DNA of 62,941 nt from Mycobacterium sp. IS-1496 (GTDB taxonomy: Bacteria > Actinomycetota > Actinomycetes > Mycobacteriales > Mycobacteriaceae), in contig NZ_LQIU01000026.1 of the NCBI RefSeq assembly GCF_001499995.1, positions 1 to 62,941 on the forward strand, in the 5' to 3' direction. This document shows, in pieces, positions 25,037 to 34,552 of this stretch. The position numbers and the translations under genes are program-made. The notes under the pieces are model-generated. The model did not search any database. It was given only the letters and a program-made list of their open reading frames with translations, and had not been told where the DNA came from. Positions within the stretch are counted from its first letter, which is position 1. Each line of letters opens with the position of its first letter.

Positions 25037-25498
25037 TTGAAGACCGTGCAGGATCAGAAGACTCGTCGGCCCGGACGACGGTTGGTGATGCTCGGTGCGG
25101 TGGCGACGGCATGCGGTGTGATGACCGTGTCGGCGTGCGGAACCGACGCACCCACCCCGCCGTCGAGCACCGCTGAGGCCTCCGTCGCCCAACTGGTGGA
25201 TCCCGCCGAATTCGCGGACGCCGTCGCCGAACCCGGGCGGCTGACCGTCAACGTGCACGTGCCCTTCGAAGGCGACATCGCCGGTACCGACCTGTCGATA
25301 CCGTTCGACCAGATCGCCGACCAGGCCGACCGCCTCCCGGCCGACCGGTCCACCCCGCTGGCCGTCTACTGCCGGTCCGGGCCCATGAGCACCACCGCGG
25401 CCGCGACCTTGCGCGATCTCGGCTACACCGACGTCATCGAACTGCGCGGCGGTATGCGGGCGTGGCAGGCCGACGGCCGGCCGCTCACCGGCGTCTAG
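25037..25498 (+). CDS. Rhodanese-domain lipoprotein
   Basis: A 153-residue predicted lipoprotein. A basic N-terminus, a hydrophobic stretch and the lipobox TVSAC (Cys near residue 34) are followed by a rhodanese domain with the active-site loop VYCRSGPMST. The Cys could carry a persulfide or act in redox sensing outside the membrane. TTG at 25037 with AAGGGG before it is preferred; GTG at 25046 is possible. It follows the ClC gene closely and converges on the MFS gene. Confidence 0.83.
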   Translation: MKTVQDQKTRRPGRRLVMLGAVATACGVMTVSACGTDAPTPPSSTAEASVAQLVDPAEFADAVAEPGRLTVNVHVPFEGDIAGTDLSIPFDQIADQADRLPADRSTPLAVYCRSGPMSTTAAATLRDLGYTDVIELRGGMRAWQADGRPLTGV

Positions 25499-26742
25499 AC
25501 AGCGGTCATCGTCCTCGGGCGAAGCCGACCCGTCCGGTCGAGCCGGTACAGCGCGGCTGCCGACGCCAATCCGATCACGGCCAGCCCCACCCACGTCAGC
25601 GCCGCCATACCGGCGTCGCGAGCGGCCTGCATCAGGGTTCCGGTGGCGAGGTTCCCGGCGAGGATTCCGATCCCGACGATGGTGTTGTAGAAGCCGTAGT
25701 GCGTGCCGACCAGCCGGTCGTTCGCCAGTGAGACGACGGTGTCCATCTCGAACGGGAACACCGCCGCCGACCCGACCGCCAGCACGCCCGCGGCCACCAG
25801 TAGCGCGGCGATCGCGACACCCTCCCCGAAGCGACCGTCCGGTACCACCACCAGCGGCACGAATGCCGCCGCGAGGATCACCAGTCCCACCGCGAGAGAA
25901 CGGCCCGCCCCCCACCGGGCGCTGAACCACCGCGTGATGCGCAGTTGGCCGAAGACCGCCACCAGACCGGAGATCACGAACACCCCTGCCACGATGCGGG
26001 TCTCGTCGTCCGGAGCGAGCAATCCGGCCTGCAGCGGCAGCGCCAGGTACACCTGGAACGACAGCACGTACGAGCCGATCATCGCCGCCGCGAACAGCAG
26101 GAACGACCGATTGGCCAGCACCACACGCCAGTCCGCCAGCACCGAACCCTTCTCGGTCGGTGTGGTGGCGCGGTGCTGGGGTAAGGCGAAGAGCTGGGCG
26201 ACGGTCAACGCGGCGAAGACCGCGGCCGCCGCCGCAGCCGCCGTGCGGAAGTCGAGAACCATCAGCGCCAAGCCGACCAGGGGACCGGCCAGAATGCCGG
26301 CCTGGTAGAAGATGTTGAACATCGCGAACGCTTCGACACGTCGCGGACCCGCATCGGCGGCGAGGTATGCGCGGACGGCTGGGTTGAACAACGCCCCGGC
26401 GAATCCCGTTGCCGCTGAGGCGATCAACACCGCCGGTAACGACTCGGCGAAGATCAGCAGGCCGAAACCCGCGGTCCGCAGGAGGCACCCGGCCACGATC
26501 AGCGGTTTGTAGCCGAGCCGGTCGGCCAGGGTGCCCCCCACGATGAACATGCCCTGCTGGGAGAAGTTGCGCACCCCCAGCACCAGGCCCACCGCCCACG
26601 CGGCCAGACCCAGCGGGCCGGCCAGGTAACCGGCCAGATACGGCATCAGCATGTAGAAGCCGAGGTTGATGCCGAACTGGTTGATCATCAGCATCCGGCT
26701 GGGCCAGCCGAAGCTGCGGAACTGCGTCAGGACGCCCGTCAC
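25495..26742 (-). CDS. MFS exporter
   Basis: A 415-residue major-facilitator protein with about 12 hydrophobic helices. The segment [19 protein letters not shown] and the loop [12 protein letters not shown], an MFS motif-A variant, are typical of drug or metabolite exporters. GTG at 26742 overlaps the PLP-enzyme stop (GTGA), so translation is coupled. The pairing suggests it exports the product of that enzyme. Confidence 0.88.
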   Translation of the reverse strand: MTGVLTQFRSFGWPSRMLMINQFGINLGFYMLMPYLAGYLAGPLGLAAWAVGLVLGVRNFSQQGMFIVGGTLADRLGYKPLIVAGCLLRTAGFGLLIFAESLPAVLIASAATGFAGALFNPAVRAYLAADAGPRRVEAFAMFNIFYQAGILAGPLVGLALMVLDFRTAAAAAAAVFAALTVAQLFALPQHRATTPTEKGSVLADWRVVLANRSFLLFAAAMIGSYVLSFQVYLALPLQAGLLAPDDETRIVAGVFVISGLVAVFGQLRITRWFSARWGAGRSLAVGLVILAAAFVPLVVVPDGRFGEGVAIAALLVAAGVLAVGSAAVFPFEMDTVVSLANDRLVGTHYGFYNTIVGIGILAGNLATGTLMQAARDAGMAALTWVGLAVIGLASAAALYRLDRTGRLRPRTMTAV

Positions 26743-27848
26743 CGCGCCACCGCCATCGGGTCGACGACATCGGTGCAGCGCGTCCACGACGACACCACCT
26801 GCTCCCGCGGATGGCCGATCACCGCGGGCTCGGCGGGCGGCGGGGCATCGAGCAGGTCATGGTCGCGGCAGTACTCGTCGTTGTAGACGGTGTCGAAGTA
26901 GCGCTGCGGCCCGTCCGGGAAGATCGCGGCGACCGTCGTCGTGGCCGGAAGGGTGCGGGCAGCCCACCCGGCCACCAGTGCGACCGCTCCGACGCTCCAC
27001 CCGCCGCTGCTGTAGTGCGTGGCGGCCAGCGTGCGGCACGCCCACACGGCCTCCGCGGGAGCGACCCAGTGCACCTCGCTGAACGCCGCGTAGTCCACGT
27101 TGCCCGGGTAGATGCTCGACCCGAGGCCGCGCATCAGGCGCGTGCTGGCGGGTTGACCGAAGATCGTCGACCCGATCGTGTCCACGCCGATCAACCGTAG
27201 GCCGGGATTGGACTCGCGCAGTACCCGGGCCACACCGGCCGAGTGGCCGCCGGTGCCCACCGAGCACACGAGAACGTCGATGCGGCCGAGCTGCGCCTGC
27301 AACTCGAGTGCCAGCGGCCGGTAGGCCTCGACGTTGTCGGGGTTGTTGTACTGGTCGGGATACCAGGCGTGCGGATCGGAAGACAGAATCTGCTGCACAC
27401 GTTCCTGACGCGCCCGTTGCCAGCCCCCGACGGGGTGCGGTTCGGTGACCAGGTCGATGCGAGCGCCGAACGCCGTCAGCATCCGCTGGATGATGGGTTC
27501 CATGCCGGGGTCGGTGACCAGGGTGACGGGATGTCCGTACGCCGTCCCCGCCAGTGCCAGCCCGAGTCCGAGCGTTCCGCTGGTGGATTCGACGATCCTG
27601 GCACCCGGCCGCAGGGCGCCCCTGGCTCGACCGCGTTCGACCATGTGCATGGCGGGCCGGTCCTTCATCCCGCCGGGGTTGAAGCCTTCGAGTTTGGCCC
27701 AGAACCCGCGTTCGTCTGGGGTGAAGGGTGCTCCGATGCGTAGCACCGGGGTGTCGCCGACCATCGTGCCCGGGCGTTCATAGCGGCCGAGATGGCGCTG
27801 CCGGGACGGGGACAGGGTGAATGGGCGTAGGGACAGGACAGGGTTCAT
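26739..27848 (-). CDS. Cysteine synthase-like PLP-dependent enzyme
   Basis: A 369-residue fold-type II PLP enzyme of the cysteine synthase/cystathionine beta-synthase family. GGMKDRPA near residue 61 supplies the PLP Lys, STSGTLG near 90 binds the substrate carboxylate and GTGGHSAG near 200 holds the PLP phosphate. It resembles mycobacterial cysteine desulfhydrase-type proteins such as Cds1, but sequence alone does not separate synthase from lyase. The downstream MFS gene overlaps by four bases. Confidence 0.85.
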   Translation of the reverse strand: MNPVLSLRPFTLSPSRQRHLGRYERPGTMVGDTPVLRIGAPFTPDERGFWAKLEGFNPGGMKDRPAMHMVERGRARGALRPGARIVESTSGTLGLGLALAGTAYGHPVTLVTDPGMEPIIQRMLTAFGARIDLVTEPHPVGGWQRARQERVQQILSSDPHAWYPDQYNNPDNVEAYRPLALELQAQLGRIDVLVCSVGTGGHSAGVARVLRESNPGLRLIGVDTIGSTIFGQPASTRLMRGLGSSIYPGNVDYAAFSEVHWVAPAEAVWACRTLAATHYSSGGWSVGAVALVAGWAARTLPATTTVAAIFPDGPQRYFDTVYNDEYCRDHDLLDAPPPAEPAVIGHPREQVVSSWTRCTDVVDPMAVAR

Positions 27849-27954
27849 AGCGTGCGTCGCTTCGGTTCGAGCCGCGACGGCGTGCCGCGCAGCGCTGACG
27901 GGGGGCAGCCTCGGCCGGCCGGGCTCATGGGGAGCACGGGCCGGCGCTGCCTGA

Positions 27955-28404
27955 TCAGCGGCGCGAGATGCAGAGCCGGGTCAGCAGGACCCGACCGGTC
28001 AGGGGTGCGGCGAGGCTGCGGGGTGGGCCGCGGATGGGGGCCAGCGTCGTCCCCCGGTAGAACACGGCGACGACGACCATCGCGGTGAGCAGGCCGAGCG
28101 CCATCAAGGCCACGGTGGCGCGCGGCCGCACCGCGTCGGCGAACGTGTCGGGAGAGACGGGTGTCGAGCCGTTCTCCAGGTGCGCGTGGTCAGCCACCAC
28201 GGCGGGGTCGCCGTGCAGACCGGCAGCCAGGGCGTGCGGTCCATGGTGCGGCTCGTCGGCCCTGGGCGGGGTCCAGTCGAATCCGACCGCGACGAGCCAG
28301 AGCGCGAGCATCAGCGCGACGGCTGGGCGCCATCGCTTCTGAAGAACTGCGTCGTTGCACCGCACGATGGCCCCGACCCTAACAGCGGATCGCGATCCGT
28401 CCAT
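27955..28404 (-). CDS. LpqS-like membrane/exported protein
   Basis: A 149-residue protein with two hydrophobic stretches (about 29-43 and 98-115). Its C-terminal pattern resembles LpqS of M. tuberculosis, a copper (RicR)-regulated protein: DHAHLENGS, a later VRPRA, then RGPP and a terminal [10 protein letters not shown]. His-rich segments ([15 protein letters not shown]) suit metal binding. It lacks a convincing lipobox. The start may be ATG 28404 or GTG 28365. Confidence 0.65.
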   Translation of the reverse strand: MDGSRSAVRVGAIVRCNDAVLQKRWRPAVALMLALWLVAVGFDWTPPRADEPHHGPHALAAGLHGDPAVVADHAHLENGSTPVSPDTFADAVRPRATVALMALGLLTAMVVVAVFYRGTTLAPIRGPPRSLAAPLTGRVLLTRLCISRR

Positions 28405-28469
28405 CGGACAGCCAACTCGACACCGCGATGTGACCGCCCCGCGATGTCGCCCCGCGAGACGCGCTGCGG

Positions 28470-30455
28470 TCAGGCCGGATGCAGGCTGACCGCGATCCCG
28501 GAGTAGCGGACCATGCCGGTCACGACGTCGATGTCGTCCTTGCTGGTGAGCCGGTTGACGTTGGCGACGTGATGTCCGTGGGGAATGGACACCGCGCCGC
28601 GCCGCATCGACTGGTCGAGCTTCGCGACACCGGTGATCTCCCCGTTGGCGCTGCGCACCGTGACCGGCGCGCCGGTGACGACACCCGCGGCGGCCCCGTC
28701 GTCGGGGTTGATCAGGATCTCGGGTGGCTCCCCGAGGAAATCGAGTTGGCCGTTGAGCTTCTTGCGCTGCCTGCGCGGCACCATCACCAACGGCGGCGGC
28801 GGGTCCAGCGCGCGAAGCTGATCGACCAGCAGCGGCGGGGCGAGCCGCCAGCCGCCCATCCGGTCGATGTGCGCGTCGACCCATGCCGCAGGAAGCTCGC
28901 GGCCCGCATCGGCATAGCCGGTCGCGGCGACCTCGTCGTACTTCGAGCGTGCACCGGCGAGCAGGACGCTCAGCACGTCATCGTCGGTGCTGGTCGCGGG
29001 GTCGCCGAGGCTCCCGAGGTCGTAGCCGAGGCGCCTGCCGATCTCGGCGAACACCCACCACATCGAGCGTCGTTCGCCGACCGGTTCCACCACCGCCGGG
29101 GTGTACTGCACCGACACCCGTGCGCTGAGGATGTCGTGGATCGTGATGTCGGGACGCTCCAACGGATCCTTGGTGGGCAGCACGTGCGTCGCCAACTGCG
29201 TCGTCTCGTTGTTGACGATCTCGGTGGTGGCGAACACCTCCAGCGACTGCAGCGCGGGCACCAGCTTGCCGGTCTCGGGGAAGCTGGTCACCAGGCTGCC
29301 GCCGACGTTGATGAGCGCGCGGATGTTGCCCGCGGCGATCTCGTCGGGCAGGACGGCGCACGGCCACTCGTTGATGAAGGCCTGGGCCTCGGGCCGGCTC
29401 CGTGGGCCGGGTCCGAATGCGCCCTCGATCGGCGTGACCGGCAGAAGATCGCCGAAAGCCTCGAGCTGATAGGCGAATCCGGGGTGGAACCAGGTGCCGC
29501 CGGGCCGGTTCATCGCGCCGGTGAGGATCATCAGCACCCAGGCCAGCCACTGCGTGACGTTGGCCCGGTCGGCGGTCATCGTGACACCGGTGCCGGTCTC
29601 GATCGCCACACAGTCGGCGGCGCGTACCGCCGCGACGAGCCGGGTCAACTCGTCCGCGTCGACGTCGGCGAGGTGCGCGGTGTGCTCGAGAGTGAACGGC
29701 TCGACCGCCGCCGCGAGATCGTCCAGTCCCTGCACCGGCACGTCGGGCTTCATGCCGTCCCGCAGGATCTCGCGCACCAGGTACGCCAGCACGGCGTGAT
29801 CGGTGCTCGGCCGCGGCGCGAGGTGGCCGGTGGCCAGCCGGGCGGTCTCGGTGCGGCGCGGGTCGATCACCCACACCTGACCGCGCTTGGCGATCGCACG
29901 CACCGTCCCGGTCGGGTTGGGCATGGAGATCGCGTGGCCGTGGGACACGACCGGGTTGACGCCGACGAGCATCAGGAAGTCCGCGTGGTCGAAATCGGTG
30001 CGCCCGGACAGGCCCATGAACCCGCCGACAAGATCGGAGACCAGCGGTTTGGCGGTGCCGTCGATGGTCAGCGGGCTGAACTTCGCGGGCGTGCCGATGG
30101 CTGCGTGCAGCGCTTCGGCCATCCGGAAGCCGGCGCTCTCCATGGTGCTGAAATAGAAGGCCACCGACTCCGGCCCGTGCCGGTCGATGATGTCTTTGAG
30201 CCGCGCGCCGAGGTCGTCGAGGCACACCTCCCATGGGGTGTCCTGCAGTGTGCCGTCGATCCGCATCTGTGGCCGCTCGAGCCGGTCCGGATGATGATGC
30301 AACAAGGGCAGCGCCCGGCCCTTCCCGCAGGTGTAGCCGCGGGAGAACGGATGATCTTGATCGCCGTGAACTCGGACGACCTGGTCACCGTCGACGTCGA
30401 CGAGGATGCCGCACACCGAGGTGCAGATCCGGCAGAAACTGCGGACCGTCTGCAT
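28470..30455 (-). CDS. Molybdopterin-dependent oxidoreductase with one Fe-S cluster
   Basis: A 661-residue member of the DMSO-reductase/formate-dehydrogenase superfamily. Cys 8, 11, 15 and 43 (CRICTSVC, YTCGKGRA) form the N-terminal [4Fe-4S] site. The middle holds the bis-MGD-binding regions (LMLVGVNPVVSHGH, WVIDPRRTETA). The C-terminal dinucleotide-binding barrel includes VTVRSANGEITGVAKLD. No Tat signal, small subunit or membrane anchor gene is adjacent, so it is probably cytosolic. The substrate is unknown. Confidence 0.92.
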   Translation of the reverse strand: MQTVRSFCRICTSVCGILVDVDGDQVVRVHGDQDHPFSRGYTCGKGRALPLLHHHPDRLERPQMRIDGTLQDTPWEVCLDDLGARLKDIIDRHGPESVAFYFSTMESAGFRMAEALHAAIGTPAKFSPLTIDGTAKPLVSDLVGGFMGLSGRTDFDHADFLMLVGVNPVVSHGHAISMPNPTGTVRAIAKRGQVWVIDPRRTETARLATGHLAPRPSTDHAVLAYLVREILRDGMKPDVPVQGLDDLAAAVEPFTLEHTAHLADVDADELTRLVAAVRAADCVAIETGTGVTMTADRANVTQWLAWVLMILTGAMNRPGGTWFHPGFAYQLEAFGDLLPVTPIEGAFGPGPRSRPEAQAFINEWPCAVLPDEIAAGNIRALINVGGSLVTSFPETGKLVPALQSLEVFATTEIVNNETTQLATHVLPTKDPLERPDITIHDILSARVSVQYTPAVVEPVGERRSMWWVFAEIGRRLGYDLGSLGDPATSTDDDVLSVLLAGARSKYDEVAATGYADAGRELPAAWVDAHIDRMGGWRLAPPLLVDQLRALDPPPPLVMVPRRQRKKLNGQLDFLGEPPEILINPDDGAAAGVVTGAPVTVRSANGEITGVAKLDQSMRRGAVSIPHGHHVANVNRLTSKDDIDVVTGMVRYSGIAVSLHPA

Positions 30456-30544
30456 GAGGGAAACGTACTCTCCGAGGCGGAGAAGGCACCCAGCATTTGT
30501 CGAAAATCGCGTATCGAATTCGAGAATGCGATTTCCGTAGGTTG

Positions 30545-31885
30545 CTAGAGCGCGGCGCGCCGCAGCCGGGCGATGATGCCGTCGAGGTCGACGCGGAAGA
30601 CGTCCGGCCGGAAGACGTGCCCGCCGGGCGCCTCTCGTGACTCGTACGGGATCCCGGCCGCCCTCAGGCGTTGGCCGAACTCCCGCTGGCCGGCGAGCAC
30701 CTGGGTCTCGTTCACGCTGTCGAACCAGTTGAGCGGGTCCGGGCTGGTGCCGGCGACCATGAACACTCGTTTGTTCCGGTAGCTGTCGATCCGCTCGACC
30801 GGATTGTCGGCGGTCACCCTGGCCTGATCCCAGAACGGTGCGCCGTAGACCGTCCCACCCGCCAGGTCCAGCACCGCGGAAGTGATGTTCGCCCAGTGCA
30901 CCACCAGGCCGAAGTCACGGCGCAGGCTCGCCGGTCCCGAGTGGCTGCTCACCGAGGCGAAGTGGCCGAAGTACTTGGCCGCGTACTTCAGCGCACCGAA
31001 GCCACCCATCGAGAACCCACACACCGCACGGCCGTCGTAGTCGGCGTACGTCCGGAAGTTGGCCGCGATCCACGGCAGCAGTTGGGCGATGTGAAAGGTC
31101 TCCCAATTCCTCGGACCGACGAAGGAGGTGACCGGGTTCGAGTACCAGCCCGCCTGCCCGCCGTCGGGCATCACGACGATGATCGGCCTTCCTGCGGTGA
31201 GTTGACGGATGCCCAAGAAGTCGAACTGACGGAAGTCGGCGGCCCCGCCGTGGAACAGGTAGAGGACGGGATAGGTGCGCCCGCTGGTGCGGTAGTCGTC
31301 GGGCAGCAGAACGTTGACACCGGGATTCCACCCGATCGCCGCGGTCTGGAATCGGTAGTACCACAGACGGGGGTCGTTCTCGTTGCGGTCCACGATCCGC
31401 AGGCCGAAGCCGTCGCTGCGTCCGACGAAGACGACCAGGCGCTGTCCGACGTCGATGACATCGGCATCGGCGATGCGGTTGACGGTGGCGATCAGCGGAT
31501 GAAACGACGCGTCGCCGTAGAACCGTGACGCCAACGCCTCCAGCGTGTCGCCCTCGGCCACTGAGTATCTGGCGATGTCGGGGATGATGAGCCGCTGACC
31601 CACCTTGATGGTGCCGGTCTCGGTGATTCCGCTGGCGCCGGCGATCAGCGAGTTCAGTGAGGCATCGCCGTAGTAACGCGATGCCAGCCCTGACAACGTG
31701 TCACCGGCGACCACCGTGTATTTCGTGTAGTCGGGCATGATCAGCCGTCGCCCCACGCTGATGACATCAGGATCGGCGATCCCGCTGGCGGTGGCGATCA
31801 GCCGGTACAGCTCCACATCGTTGTAGAAGCGCAGTGCCAGTGCCGACAGCGTCTCTCCCGCGGCGACCGTGTGTGTTCTGACCAT
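30545..31885 (-). CDS. Triple-LysM protein with C-terminal esterase domain
   Basis: A 446-residue protein beginning directly with three LysM repeats (about residues 3-51, 56-103, 108-152; each with VAAGETLSALALRFYND-type openings), which bind peptidoglycan. A PF00756-type esterase domain, the fold also used by antigen 85, follows. YLFHGGAADF is the oxyanion strand, GFSMGGFG near 295 holds the catalytic Ser, and GGHVFR near 423 the His. No classical signal peptide precedes the first LysM, which is odd for a wall protein. It diverges from a peptidoglycan amidase gene. Confidence 0.85.
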   Translation of the reverse strand: MVRTHTVAAGETLSALALRFYNDVELYRLIATASGIADPDVISVGRRLIMPDYTKYTVVAGDTLSGLASRYYGDASLNSLIAGASGITETGTIKVGQRLIIPDIARYSVAEGDTLEALASRFYGDASFHPLIATVNRIADADVIDVGQRLVVFVGRSDGFGLRIVDRNENDPRLWYYRFQTAAIGWNPGVNVLLPDDYRTSGRTYPVLYLFHGGAADFRQFDFLGIRQLTAGRPIIVVMPDGGQAGWYSNPVTSFVGPRNWETFHIAQLLPWIAANFRTYADYDGRAVCGFSMGGFGALKYAAKYFGHFASVSSHSGPASLRRDFGLVVHWANITSAVLDLAGGTVYGAPFWDQARVTADNPVERIDSYRNKRVFMVAGTSPDPLNWFDSVNETQVLAGQREFGQRLRAAGIPYESREAPGGHVFRPDVFRVDLDGIIARLRRAAL

Positions 31886-32059
31886 GTGTTCGCTCCTTCG
31901 GTCGAAGGACGCGCCGGCACTATGAACGTTACGACTTGCCCGTCATGCGCGGTAGCGTTCCGAGGCAACCCATTTGGTGATCACGAGGAACGGCCCGGCC
32001 TCCTCGACCGGCCTACGCTGGAGTCGAGCACTGGTACCGGCGGAGGCGAGAGGAATCCC

Positions 32060-32959
32060 GTGGCCGAGGCACGACCGTGGACCGGTGACCCGGTCTGGCT
32101 CGCAGACGTGCTGCGCGCCGAGGGGGTTCGGCTCGTGGAGTATCCCGGTTGGCGCGATCGCGGCCACGGTGACATGAAGGACATCCGTGGCGTGATGGTC
32201 CATCACACCGGATCCGACACCGCCAGCGCCGCCTCCATCGCCGACGGCAGGCCCGACCTCCGTGGGCCGTTGTCGCAGCTGCACATCGCACGGGACGGCA
32301 CCGTGACCGTGGTGGCGGCCGGAGTCGCGTGGCATGCGGGCGTCGGAATGTACCCATGGCTGCCGACCAACATGGGCAACTGGCACACCGTGGGAATCGA
32401 GTGCGCCAACAGCGGAACCAGCCCAACGGCGCCGCACCGCACGAATTGGCCCGACGCCCAGTACGACGCGCTCGTCCGGTGCTGTGCCGCGATCAATCGG
32501 CGGCTCGCGCAGAATTCGAGTCGCACAATAGGACACAAGGAGTACGCCGGCCGCGCGCAAGGCAAATGGGATCCGGGCGCCATCGACATGACCATTCTCC
32601 GGGCCGACATCCAGGCCCGCATCGGCAGCATCCCCCATCCGGCGCCGACGCCGAGACCGCCCGTTCCGGTCGGTCAGTACGCCGACGTCCTGCTCACCCG
32701 CGGATCCCGGGGACCTCAGGTGGCGCGGCTGCAGCGCCTGCTCAAGGCGAACTACTCCGCGTACGCGGGACATCTGGCGGCCGACGGCATCTACGGCCCG
32801 CAGACCGAGGCTGCCGTCAGGGAGTTCCAGCGGCGGACTCACGGACTCAAGGTCGACGGCATCGTCGGCCCCGCAACGGCTGCGGCCATGAACCTGGCGC
32901 TGGTGTCGCCGGCGCGGATCGAGCCCATCGGCGGTTTCTTTGCGTCGTCGCAAGGGTAG
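32060..32959 (+). CDS. N-acetylmuramoyl-L-alanine amidase with peptidoglycan-binding domain
   Basis: A 299-residue protein. An amidase_2/PGRP domain occupies residues 1-190, with likely zinc ligands in MVHHTGSD, TIGHKEY and KWDPG. After a Pro-rich linker (PAPTPRPPVPVG) comes a PG_binding_1 domain (LRKGS-like TRGSRGPQVARLQRLL, DGIYGPQTEAAVREFQ, VDGIVGPAT). It would cleave the stem peptide from muramic acid. GTG at 32060 has AGAGGA before it. No signal peptide is visible, as in phage endolysins. It resembles Rv3594-type proteins as I recall them. Confidence 0.87.
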   Translation: MAEARPWTGDPVWLADVLRAEGVRLVEYPGWRDRGHGDMKDIRGVMVHHTGSDTASAASIADGRPDLRGPLSQLHIARDGTVTVVAAGVAWHAGVGMYPWLPTNMGNWHTVGIECANSGTSPTAPHRTNWPDAQYDALVRCCAAINRRLAQNSSRTIGHKEYAGRAQGKWDPGAIDMTILRADIQARIGSIPHPAPTPRPPVPVGQYADVLLTRGSRGPQVARLQRLLKANYSAYAGHLAADGIYGPQTEAAVREFQRRTHGLKVDGIVGPATAAAMNLALVSPARIEPIGGFFASSQG

Positions 32960-32969
32960 AAGACCGACC

Positions 32970-33761
32970 ATGAACAAGCATGTCACCGTCGCCATCGCTT
33001 TGCTCGCCGCGCCCGCCGCCGTCCTGACCGCTTGCGGAAACGAATCGGGGGAGGGTGAGTCCACCTCCACCACGTCAGGGGCCGCCCCGGCGGCACTGAC
33101 CACCCAGATCAAGACGACCGACGGCAACGCGGTCGCCGACGCCACCATCGACTTCGCCGGCGGATTCGCCACCGTGACTGTGGAAACCGTCGGCGACGGC
33201 ACCCTGTCGCCGGGCTTCCACGGTTTGCACATCCACCAGTTCGGCCGGTGCGAGCCGAACTCGCCCGCACCCAACGGCGGACCGACGGGGGACTTCGCCT
33301 CGGCCGGTGAGCACTTCCAGGCCGAGGGCAGGACCGGCATGCCGGCCAGCGGCGACCTGCCGCCCCTGCTGGTGCGCTCCGACGGGGCGGGCAAGCTCGT
33401 CGCCACCACCGACGCGTTCACCGAGGAGCAGCTCAAAGGCCCCGACGGCTCGTCGATCCTCCTCCACCAGGGCTCCGACATGCCCGGTTCGACCGAAGGC
33501 GCCGACACCCGCATCGCCTGCGGCGTGATCAGCCCGGCGAGCACCGAGACGTCGGTGTCGACGTCGACCTCCACGTCGACGGTCACCACCACGGTCGCGC
33601 CCGTCCCGCCCGCCACGGTCACCGAGACGACGACTCCGCCGCCGACCACGAGCCCCAGTCCGACCACCACCGCCACCACCACGGTCACCGAGACGACACC
33701 GCCGACGACGACGACCGTCAGCCCCAGCCCGGAGAACCCGAACCCTCCGGCCAACGGCTGA
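32970..33761 (+). CDS. sodC: Cu-type superoxide dismutase-like lipoprotein (SodC family)
   Basis: A 263-residue predicted lipoprotein: signal and lipobox AVLTACG (Cys near 22), then a SodC domain. HGLHIHQFGRCE supplies two copper His, SAGEHFQ another, and LLHQGSD the last; the paired Cys in GRCE and IACGVI form the family disulfide. The zinc loop lacks the usual His/Asp set, as reported for M. tuberculosis SodC, which is active with copper alone. A Thr/Ser/Pro-rich tail of about 75 residues follows. It starts 10 bases after the amidase stop. Confidence 0.85.
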   Translation: MNKHVTVAIALLAAPAAVLTACGNESGEGESTSTTSGAAPAALTTQIKTTDGNAVADATIDFAGGFATVTVETVGDGTLSPGFHGLHIHQFGRCEPNSPAPNGGPTGDFASAGEHFQAEGRTGMPASGDLPPLLVRSDGAGKLVATTDAFTEEQLKGPDGSSILLHQGSDMPGSTEGADTRIACGVISPASTETSVSTSTSTSTVTTTVAPVPPATVTETTTPPPTTSPSPTTTATTTVTETTPPTTTTVSPSPENPNPPANG

Positions 33762-33777
33762 CCCGGTCAACCGGTGG

Positions 33778-34086
33778 TCACAGCATGGCGGTGAGGAACG
33801 AGACGATCGCGAGGACCACCAGGATCAAACCGACGAGGACGAGGAACGCCCCCATCGAGGCCGACCGCTGACGCCGGTCGGCATCGGAATCGGTGGCTCC
33901 CTTGACCGAGGTCTTCATCGTCGAGAAGAGATCCGACCACGCGATCCGGGAGACGCCCCGCCGGGTGGCGGTCGCGTCACGCATGGGCTGGTCGGGGACC
34001 GTCCCCACACCGTTGCCGTAGAAGACCAGGCCGACCAGTACGGCCACAGCGGCCAAGATCAGCAACACCACACCCAGACCCACCAT
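33778..34086 (-). CDS. Small two-helix membrane protein
   Basis: A 102-residue protein with membrane helices at about 3-22 (VGLGVVLLILAAVAVLVGLV) and 79-100 (GAFLVLVGLILVVLAIVSFL), and a charged loop between (WSDLFSTMKTSVKGATDSDA). ATG at 34086 has GAGGAGG before it. No family is recognised. It converges on sodC. Confidence 0.78.
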   Translation of the reverse strand: MVGLGVVLLILAAVAVLVGLVFYGNGVGTVPDQPMRDATATRRGVSRIAWSDLFSTMKTSVKGATDSDADRRQRSASMGAFLVLVGLILVVLAIVSFLTAML

Positions 34087-34185
34087 TGCGCGCCTCCTCG
34101 TCGGACCCGTTCGCTCTGCTCCGGCATACCCACATGTGACGCGGCCCGAACTCCCACGGCGTGCGGGTGTGCGGAGGGTGACAAC

Positions 34186-34205
34186 TGTACAGATTCGGAT
34201 GTACT
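34186..34205. promoter_or_regulatory. Possible ArsR operator
   Basis: TGTACA at 34186-34191 and TGTACT at 34200-34205 form an imperfect repeated dyad just before the ArsR-family start. Autorepression from such a site is the rule in the family. The pairing is weak, so this is a suggestion only. Confidence 0.35.
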
Positions 34206-34213
34206 GTCGGCGC

Positions 34214-34552
34214 ATGCCGACGCTGACCCACACCGACTCCCTGGCGCGCTTCGGGCATGCGCTGTCGGACATCACTCGAACGCGGATCATGCTCGAGCTC
34301 AACCGATCGTCGGCCTACCCCTCGGAACTGGCCGATCGGCTCGGCGTCAGCCGCCAGATCCTGTCGAATCATCTGGCCTGCCTTCGCGGTTGCGGTCTGG
34401 TGACCGCGGTGCCGGAAGGGCGGCGCACCCGTTACGAGTTGGCCGACGGGCGGATCGGCGCCGCGCTCAACGATCTGATGGGACTGGTGCTGGCCGTCGA
34501 CCCGAACTGCTGCTGCGCCGGGGACGACGGCAACGGGTGCGAGTGCTGCTGA
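34214..34552 (+). CDS. ArsR/SmtB-family metal-sensing regulator, CmtR-like
   Basis: A 112-residue winged-helix repressor. SELADRLGVSRQILSNHLACL is the recognition region, and the Cys pair in CLRGCGLV matches the metal site of CmtR, the mycobacterial cadmium/lead sensor. The C-terminus is extraordinary, with seven Cys in the last 16 residues (NCCCAGDDGNGCECC), offering extra thiol ligands. ATG at 34214 fits CmtR length. Its stop overlaps the transporter start (TGATG), so it controls a metal-efflux pair. Confidence 0.86.
   Translation: MPTLTHTDSLARFGHALSDITRTRIMLELNRSSAYPSELADRLGVSRQILSNHLACLRGCGLVTAVPEGRRTRYELADGRIGAALNDLMGLVLAVDPNCCCAGDDGNGCECC

Noticed and set aside
24971..26770. 599-codon minus-strand open frame
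   Set aside because: Overlaps the rhodanese lipoprotein and the MFS gene in another frame and is dominated by Gly/Arg; no membrane or domain pattern.
28479..30548. 689-codon plus-strand open frame
   Set aside because: Antisense to the molybdopterin oxidoreductase, which has clear Fe-S and cofactor motifs; composition is shadow-like.
31943..33754. 603-codon minus-strand open frame across amidase and sodC
   Set aside because: Val/Gly repeats are the reverse reading of the Thr/Pro tail codons of the SodC-like gene; both plus-strand genes have catalytic motifs.
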